A program made the translations under genes and the position numbers. This document shows positions 57,334 through 64,000 of a stretch of 64,000 nt of DNA, piece by piece. Position 1 is the stretch's first letter; every line of letters begins with the position of its first letter. Source of the DNA: Sclerurus mexicanus (lineage: Eukaryota > Chordata > Aves > Passeriformes > Furnariidae); contig VWZF01000306.1 of the NCBI GenBank assembly GCA_013396755.1, positions 309,618 to 373,617 on the forward strand. The letters are read 5' to 3'. Under the pieces are notes generated by a model. It saw only the letters and a program-made list of their open reading frames with translations. It was not told where the DNA came from and searched no databases.

Positions 57334-60300
57334 AATATTGATGTATTTAAATGTGCTGATCTATGAGGTTTTAAAAACCAGAAAATGCGGTCAGGTTTTG
57401 CCCTCTTTGTAGTCCACTGAGACTGCACCAGGTAATATGTTGAGGAAAAATTTAGCCAAAAGCAGTTTTGAGGGAAACTATTAAAATGCAGATAAATGAA
57501 GATGTCTGCTGACCCCAAGGATCTGCATTCACGTGGCGAAGGTTTCATTACTCACACTGCAATGCTTTCTGAAGCATATTTTTGTATCATCGTTTCCCAT
57601 TTTAAATTCAGCTCTTAAATCCCAAAAGGGAATTAACTACCAGCCATTTGCATTTTAAAGGCAAAGCTCAAACCTCAATAGAGTGCTCTACTTAAGACTC
57701 CTTTTATATAACTTAGCCAATGAGCTCCATCTCGGTGGAGACCTTGGGGAGCCAACCAAGTGGCTGGGACAAGGAAAAGCCTAGACTTGGAGGAATCCTT
57801 GGAATTTGCTTCAGAAAATGTGCTGATATCAGTGGGAAGCTCTCCTGCAACATGGTGGGTTTCGTTATCGTAGGGGTAAAAGACTTTAATGTTGAGGAGA
57901 AAAGGGATCTTCAAGCCTTGGTGAGCTGGCAGGGCAGAGCACAGGCTGGTGTCCCTTCCTGTGTGTGAGGGGAAAATCACAGGGAAATAAAGTTGTAAAG
58001 AAGCAACTTCCAGTTCAGCTCTTTGCAAGACATGGGAAAAGACTATTGGAAAGTTACAGGACAGGGATTTTTATTTTTTTTTCTTTTAAGATCTCTCAGG
58101 AGCTGACTCATCTTGTGAGGAAATGTGATTCAGGAGAAGGAATGAGGGTGCTGTGCTCCCCCTCAAGCCATGGGTTTGGGGTGGAAGCTGTAGGCAGCCC
58201 ACTCCTTCCCTTGGAGGCACTGAGGTTCACCTTCTCCTCACGTGGCCCTGTCCTTTCAGCTCTGTCCTGCTCTTTGCCTTTAGTCAGCTGACACTGACTT
58301 CAGGTACATGTATTTCTCTATTTCTTATCACCAAGAGAACCTATATCCCACCTTGGTGCTGCTGTAGGAGTTTAAAAGCTGCCAAAGCACTACTACGTCT
58401 CATTTTCTTGTGGCCCCTTCAAAGAACTCTGTTTCAAAGCTTATAAAAACCCTGGAGCACAATACGAAGCCTCTCTCTTGAATGAGTTTAGAAATCAATG
58501 GTGCTGGAGAGCCCTGTGTGTGTTTGGGGCATTAAAATAAAAAACTCGTAGAGTGAATTGACAGATATGAGTTCCTGTGACTGTGAATTCCAGTATCCCA
58601 CTGGTTTTCCCAGTAACTCTCAGCTGAAGACCAGCCTGCTGATCAGACAAGCTCCTTCCCAAAGTCGGGTCTGGGGACAAAAGTAAGCTGCAGGTCCCTG
58701 TGCCTCCAGGGTGTGCATTTCCTGCACCTAAAGTAAATATTCCTGTATTGAAATAAGAAGGATTGACTGGGTGGTTGGGAGCTACGAGGCTCCCGATGGT
58801 GATTGTAACAGGAAATGTCTTAATATTTGTTTGAATAGAATGATGCAAACTGCAGCTTTCTGTGCTGATACCAAATCAGAGTGGAGTTATTTTGCTTCTA
58901 AGTGCACCAGAAAAATAAGCCCTTAAAGGTATCACGCAGCTGATGGAAAACTACAGTTCCCTGTAATTTGCATTATCAGGCATGATGTGTCTCCCAGACA
59001 TTTTAAATTCCTCATTGCCTGTCCCTGTGTCATCAGTTCCTTCCTCACACACCCTGTTGGCTGCAAACTGAGTAACTGCTCCAACAAGGGATGGGGTGAA
59101 AGAGAAAGGTGACTTTGGTGTGCCATGAAGGAGCTTGTTGGCACAGGTTGTTCCACAGTGGAACAGGCTCTGAATCAGACCTGATTGGGGAGGGAGGGGA
59201 GATTTTTTGCTGTTGAATTGCACTTCTCTTCAAAGCTGCCGCAAATGAGTCCACGTTTATTCAGCAGGACAAGGCCTGAGGTTTTTATATTCCATGTTGT
59301 TCAGTGCTGTGCCATTTGTTAAGATGATTTGGCTTTTAATCTACCAATGAATACTGAATGAAGAGTTCAATCGTGAATCAGATCTCTTCTTTTGCTTGCC
59401 AGTAACACAAGCCATTTTTATTTTCCATTTCAGGTTTCTTTTACAGTAGAGGGCAAAAATAAATTATGAGTGAAAAGAAGTTAAAATTGTTCCTCTCAAG
59501 CAACTCTCCTGCATCAATGCTTGATCCTTCCATTATGTCCGTTGTCATTAATCATTCTGCTGTAATATTTGACACACACATTTGTGGGACAAATTAAGAT
59601 CTAATATAAAAGCTGCAATAATACTGACTTATGTGGAACTGCAGCTAATTATAACATATTTGAATTTTCATCTTTCATAGAAGACCTCTATAAAATGAAC
59701 AACCTTTCACACTGCTGAAATGAGACTGAGACAGGCAAGCAGATGAGGGGAGAGGGAAGAAACATCCAAGGACAACAAGAGGAATCTCAGCACCATAATG
59801 AGCCAATAGCCATGGAAAATATGCTCAGTTGGTGGGCGATTCTTTTGAACCGTGTGGGGTTTTTTCTGTTGCAGCTTTCGGATGGTTTCTCTACCACAGC
59901 TGTGGTGCTCAGCTTATTTAAGCTGGAGTGGTTTGGTTGCCTTCATACACGAACCACTGATCCTGCCATCCTCAGAGAGTCAATGTCACTTCAGTCTTTG
60001 CAGGTGGACTAGAAGAGATAAAGAAGACAGGAAGATATTAAGATGCAAGAGGGTGAGAGTTTACTAAATATTTTCTGCAATGCAGCCTCTCCTTCTCTCT
60101 CCCCGGTGTCTTCTCTGTGCCTTTATTTGCAGACCTTTAGACCCTCAGTTTTTGAGTTCCCTGTGTTAGGGTCAGTGTTTGTGTTCAGCTCCTTGGAGAA
60201 GCATCAGGCTTTGCTCTGCCTTGAGATCCTGCCAGTGCCCAAAGCCTCAGATCCATCTGGAGAGAGAAAATGAGCAGCATAAATTCCCAGTTTGTGTATT

Positions 60301-63096
60301 AGCTAAAAAGGTGGTTAGGCTCTGCTCTTTCTGCATTTGGGATCCTCAGTCTGAGTGTGGGCTCATTACTCTATTGAATTATGTATCAGAGGTAATTTCA
60401 TTTCCTGGATAGTGAATCCTACAGATTTGCAGCTCTGTTCCAAAATGGATTCCTTGTGTCTCGCAGACACTGCTTTTGCCTTGTGTAGTCCTCAGCAAAA
60501 CACACTGTCCAGTTAAATTCACCCTGATCGCTGGTTTTGCCCTCCATCTAGGAATGTGAGCAGATCACAGACTTTGACGCATTTTCTGGGTGCTGAGATT
60601 CACGTGCAGAGTGTTGAGGGAGCAGCAGCTCCCTTTAGCAGCCCTGCTCTTGTTGTGCTGGCCTTAAGCATCCTGGATTGAGGTCTTTTTCATTTTCCAG
60701 TGCAATGCCACCTTTCCAGCAAAGCAGCAATATCTCCAAACCTAACAGAAGGGTTAGTTGGAAGTTTGCAGCTCCAGGAGAGTGAGGAGTAATGCCAGCA
60801 TTGTTTCCTTAGCAGTGTGTTCCGTGCTGTAGGCAAGGATTGTGCTGTCGGAGGTGAACACAGCACAAACTGCTCTTCAGATCTGCCCACTTGAAGCACC
60901 TCAGCCTCCCTGTGTGGAATCCAGATTCATGGCACCGTTTCAGTGGGGAAATGGCCCTGGAGCTGAGGGTTCACAGGTACAAAGGAGGGTGGATTTGCTC
61001 CCTTCCCTGCCAAGCCTCTTTGAAGATGCAGAAACAGAAAGCCTCGCTGTCCACCACAATGCACTGTGTCCCTTCCTTTTCACAGATTCCTGTGCTGCTC
61101 TTCCTCATCCCTGCAGTTATTCCCTTTATCCCTGTTTCTATAGTATGACTCCACTTGCAATGCCTCTGTTCATATTTATTCTCCAGCCTTTCAGTTTCCT
61201 GACCTTCACTGTATTCCCATAGAAATCACCTTTCTGTTTTTGAGCTCCTGTGTTATCTCTCAAGGCCCAGAAGCTCCCTGCATTTTTGTTACCCTCTTTG
61301 TGTGGAACATCTTCCTCCTCTCTGTGTACCTTAAAGCCAATTTCTCCTGCAGTTTCCTCCATCTCACTGCTGCTGAACTTCCTGCATCTTGTCCCCAGCG
61401 TGTTGTCCTTTGAGTCACAGATGGGAGGCTGAGCTGCAAAACTGCAGGAACCCTGGACTTCCACATTGAAATGTTGCAGCCAAATATAGATGTCCAATTC
61501 CAGAGCGGGTTGGCAACCTTCTGGTGTTATTTAGGCGGTTGGAGGAGCATTATTTCCCACAGGCACTTATATAGCTGGATGCTGATCACGTTTGAGTTGG
61601 CTAATAACAGCTTAGCACTGCTTTCTGCCCCCCACACAGCCCTGGTGGCAGGCAGAGGTCTTGTCCAGGAGTCAGGGCAGTTAATTGTGTATCATTTGTT
61701 CAAGTTGTGCACTGTGTTTTTTCTAGAAGCACTGTTTAGTATTTCCTACGTTGCTGAGTTGTGCTCAGCAGTAATAAAATCGGAGTGTGATTGTAAACTC
61801 CAGTAACAAGGAGCTCTTTACTCAATCCCACCCCACGCAGTAGGAGTGTTCTAACTTCAGTTTGCATTCACTGCCTCCTGAAACCCAGCCTGGCTGAACT
61901 CTCCCTCTGCAAGCTCTGCCTTGCACATACCTGGCCCACAGAGCTAACACATATGACAGGACCCTCCACTGAAATCGTCAGTGGACATCTTTACTTAAAA
62001 GAACTCTCTAACATTACAATTCACTGGCTAGCTTTATGATTTTTTTTGGTGGAGTTTAAGAGAGCTGAGAGCATTTGAAGACTTTCTTTCTCAGGATCTC
62101 GCCAGTTTGCTGAGGTTGCTGCTCCCAGAGCCTTTGATGGTTCCAGATACATTCCTCAAGGACTTCTGTTTGCTCCCTTTATCTGGAGTTTAACACTGCC
62201 CTCTTAGAGCACATTTTTGCAATTATAAATATGCCCTTTCTATTTACAAAGCAGTGGTCTTGCAAGTGCTAATGGGCAGAGATGTTCACTTAAAACATTT
62301 CTCACAGAATAAACAGTAGCAGCCAAAGGTGAGGATGAGATTCTTAGAGCTCCCTTAGCACAGATGTCCTGGGAAGTGGCACTGAGGGCCCTGGAAACAC
62401 TTGGAACCGGGGCTGTCTCTGTAGGGGTTGGGAGCATGAATTAATACCCACCAAGCACTATGTAAATATTAAAAGTATATTAATTCATAGAGTGCTTTAT
62501 ATACCATATAAATTCAATCTCCAATGAAAGCCCCTATCCAAAGATTTATAAAGAACTCGTACATTTTGGCCTGGGGAGGAAGAAAAACCCCTCCTTTCCT
62601 GAACTGAGGGAAAAGCCTGACTCGGAATGTCCTATTTACTCTTGTATTTACTTTGCACAATAAAATGTTTACAATAAAAAGTGTCAGTTTGCAAAAACAA
62701 CTTGTTACTTCATTTTCAACTGAATTTGGCCAAGTGGAAAAGGAAATTACATGTGTCAGAGGAGTGCAGTAAAAGAGATTTAAGGGTTTTCAGATGGTGT
62801 GAGAAAGAGACTGTAATAAGTGACCAGTCGGCTGGTCAGCTGTTTTAATTAAAACTGGGCTGCTTATTGATCTCTCATAGATTTACCCCATCTGCAACAT
62901 TTCAGCAATATTCCTATTTCACAAAATAGCACTTGTAAAACACACTGAAGAAGGTGGAAGTTGAGAATGGAAATGTTTTATAGCCACGTGACATTGTGTG
63001 CTAAGGTGTTTTTCCATCCCGTGTCAGCACCTCAGGTATCTTTGTACAAAAACGAAGGCAAACCTATAGAACCTGTAGGATATTGTACCCTGCTCT

Positions 63097-63176
63097 GGTG
63101 TAAGGTGTCCCTGCCCATGGCAGGGGGTGGAACAAGAACAGCTTTTCCAACCCAAGCCGCTCTGTGATTCTACAAT
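63097..63176 (+). mobile_element. CR1 LINE 3' tail fragment
   Basis: GGTGTCCCTGCCCATGGCAG then GGGGTGGAACAAGAAC and CTTTTCCAACCCAAGCCGCT is a diverged, internally shortened CR1 tail. Confidence 0.82.
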
Positions 63177-63483
63177 ACTGCTTTTCTAACCTAATTTTAC
63201 TGGGTTCACTGTTTATTAGCGCTTAAAAAAAAACCCTGAAAAGATATTGGTTTACATCAGATTTTTAAAGGTATCACGTTCTTCAAAACAAACCAGGGCT
63301 GGCGTTTAAGGAAATATTTAGTTAAATACCTGCCTGTTGTTTAATAAGGTTCACGCTCTGCTGTGTTTACCGAGGTTGGCAGCACGTGTGTTGTCTTCTC
63401 TTCCAGGCAGGACCCGGCGCTGCCAGCAGATGAAGCAATTGATGATTGTTATTCAATAGCTGTATTTTTAGGAAAAAACCCTA

Positions 63484-63506
63484 ACATATATATATATATA
63501 TATATA
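63484..63506. repeat. (TA)n microsatellite
   Basis: About eleven TA units in a row, likely polymorphic. Confidence 0.95.
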
Positions 63507-63599
63507 AAAAGCACAATTGTGTTTTTATTGTGGAGGGCCGCGAACTCGCTGCTCACACCACCTTAGAGCCAAGGGCTTTAAGGAACCAGGGGTGTGTTT

Positions 63600-64000
63600 A
63601 GAGCGGGGAAACCTCGTTGTTTTCCTGCGGGACGAGGAAAACGCCTCGCTCGGCTCTTCCCGCACCAGAACCCCGCGGCCGCTCGGGGTCCGTTCCTGCG
63701 GCGGGCCGGGGCGCCGGAGGAGGGAACTGTGGGGAAAGTGAGGAGATGTGAGGAGACATAAGGAGATATAGCGAGATATAGGGAGATTAAGAAGCCGTGA
63801 GCGCCCGTCCCCTCACGGCGCCCTCACCCCGCCGCCATTGCCCGCCGGGAGGGCTGAGGGGGCGGCCCCGCCCTCCCACCGCGCGCTCCCATTGGCTGTC
63901 GCCCGCGCGGGGCGTGGCCTCACCCGCTCTCCCTCGCCGGTGGGCGTGGCCTCCCGCCGCACCGCGCCGCGATTGGCTGCCGCGGCTGTCAGTCACGCCC
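63600..64000. promoter_or_regulatory. CpG-island promoter at right edge (probably APLP2 by synteny)
   Basis: The sequence becomes very GC- and CpG-rich. ATTGGC (inverted CCAAT, NF-Y type) is at 63891-63896 and 63972-63977. GGGCGTGGC boxes lie at about 63910-63918 and 63942-63950, and a GGGGCGG box near 63858. No TATA box and no recognisable coding sequence before the window ends. From memory of vertebrate gene order the next gene is APLP2, transcribed to the right. The identity is inferred, not read. Confidence 0.6.
63738..63788. repeat. Imperfect GAGATA-type tandem repeat at island edge
   Basis: GTGAGGAGATGTGAGGAGAC then ATAAGGAGATATAGCGAGAT and ATAGGGAGATT form about five imperfect 10-11 bp units on the purine-rich plus strand, next to the CpG island. 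Confidence 0.75.

Larger units (their letters stand above)
48547..63540. other. Intergenic region
   Basis: About 15 kb with no recognisable exon. It holds two CR1 tails (55.3 and 63.1 kb), a poly-T run at about 54379-54395, a 35-bp tandem duplication at 57264-57333 and a (TA)n microsatellite at 63484-63506. By synteny it separates the PRDM10 5' end from APLP2 and may host non-coding transcripts that sequence alone cannot reveal. Confidence 0.6.

Noticed and set aside
1..64000. CRISPR arrays, operons, phage or bacterial mobile systems
   Set aside because: No regularly spaced repeats with unique spacers and no dense ribosome-site-led genes; the window is split-gene vertebrate DNA. The only regular arrays are the AT and GC minisatellites.

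Overview
The window is eukaryotic, almost certainly avian, nuclear DNA. Evidence is the GT-AG split exons of two recognisable vertebrate genes, CpG-island promoters, and several 3' ends of CR1 LINEs of the type common in birds, especially songbirds. From memory the gene order matches the vertebrate NFRKB-PRDM10-APLP2 segment (human 11q24, chicken chromosome 24). No prokaryotic-style system, CRISPR array or phage-like block is present, and I see no evidence of a new multi-gene system. The interest lies in gene architecture, promoter sequence and assembly structure.

Layout. 1-2.8 kb: the 5' end of NFRKB on the minus strand. Two coding exons (start codon at 544-546) are followed upstream by a 5'UTR intron filled with an AT-rich minisatellite of about 17 units, then a CpG-island promoter at 2.3-2.9 kb with tandem NRF1 sites. 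2.64-7.13 kb: a near-identical direct duplication of about 2.25 kb, joined by a single N at 4886, which looks like a false haplotype duplication in the assembly. It contains the end of the PRDM10 3'UTR and part of the NFRKB promoter. 8.65-39.70 kb: all 23 coding exons of PRDM10 on the minus strand. They give 1,199 codons with the 40-codon cassette exon, or 1,159 without it. The exon set includes a 12-nt microexon coding LELQ and one GC-AG intron. 39.7-47.8 kb: no recognisable gene, probably the PRDM10 5'UTR intron. 47.8-48.5 kb: a 748-base N gap in GC-rich sequence, with a minus-strand TATA box at its edge that may be the PRDM10 promoter. 48.5-63.5 kb: intergenic, with two CR1 remnants and simple repeats. 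63.6-64.0 kb: a second CpG island with CCAAT and GC boxes, probably the promoter of the next gene (APLP2 by synteny), which would begin outside the window.

Both protein genes act in nuclear gene regulation: NFRKB is an INO80 chromatin-remodelling subunit and PRDM10 is a PR-domain zinc-finger transcription factor. They lie in tandem on the minus strand. Once the duplication is collapsed, the distal PRDM10 poly(A) signal is only about 0.7 kb upstream of the NFRKB promoter.
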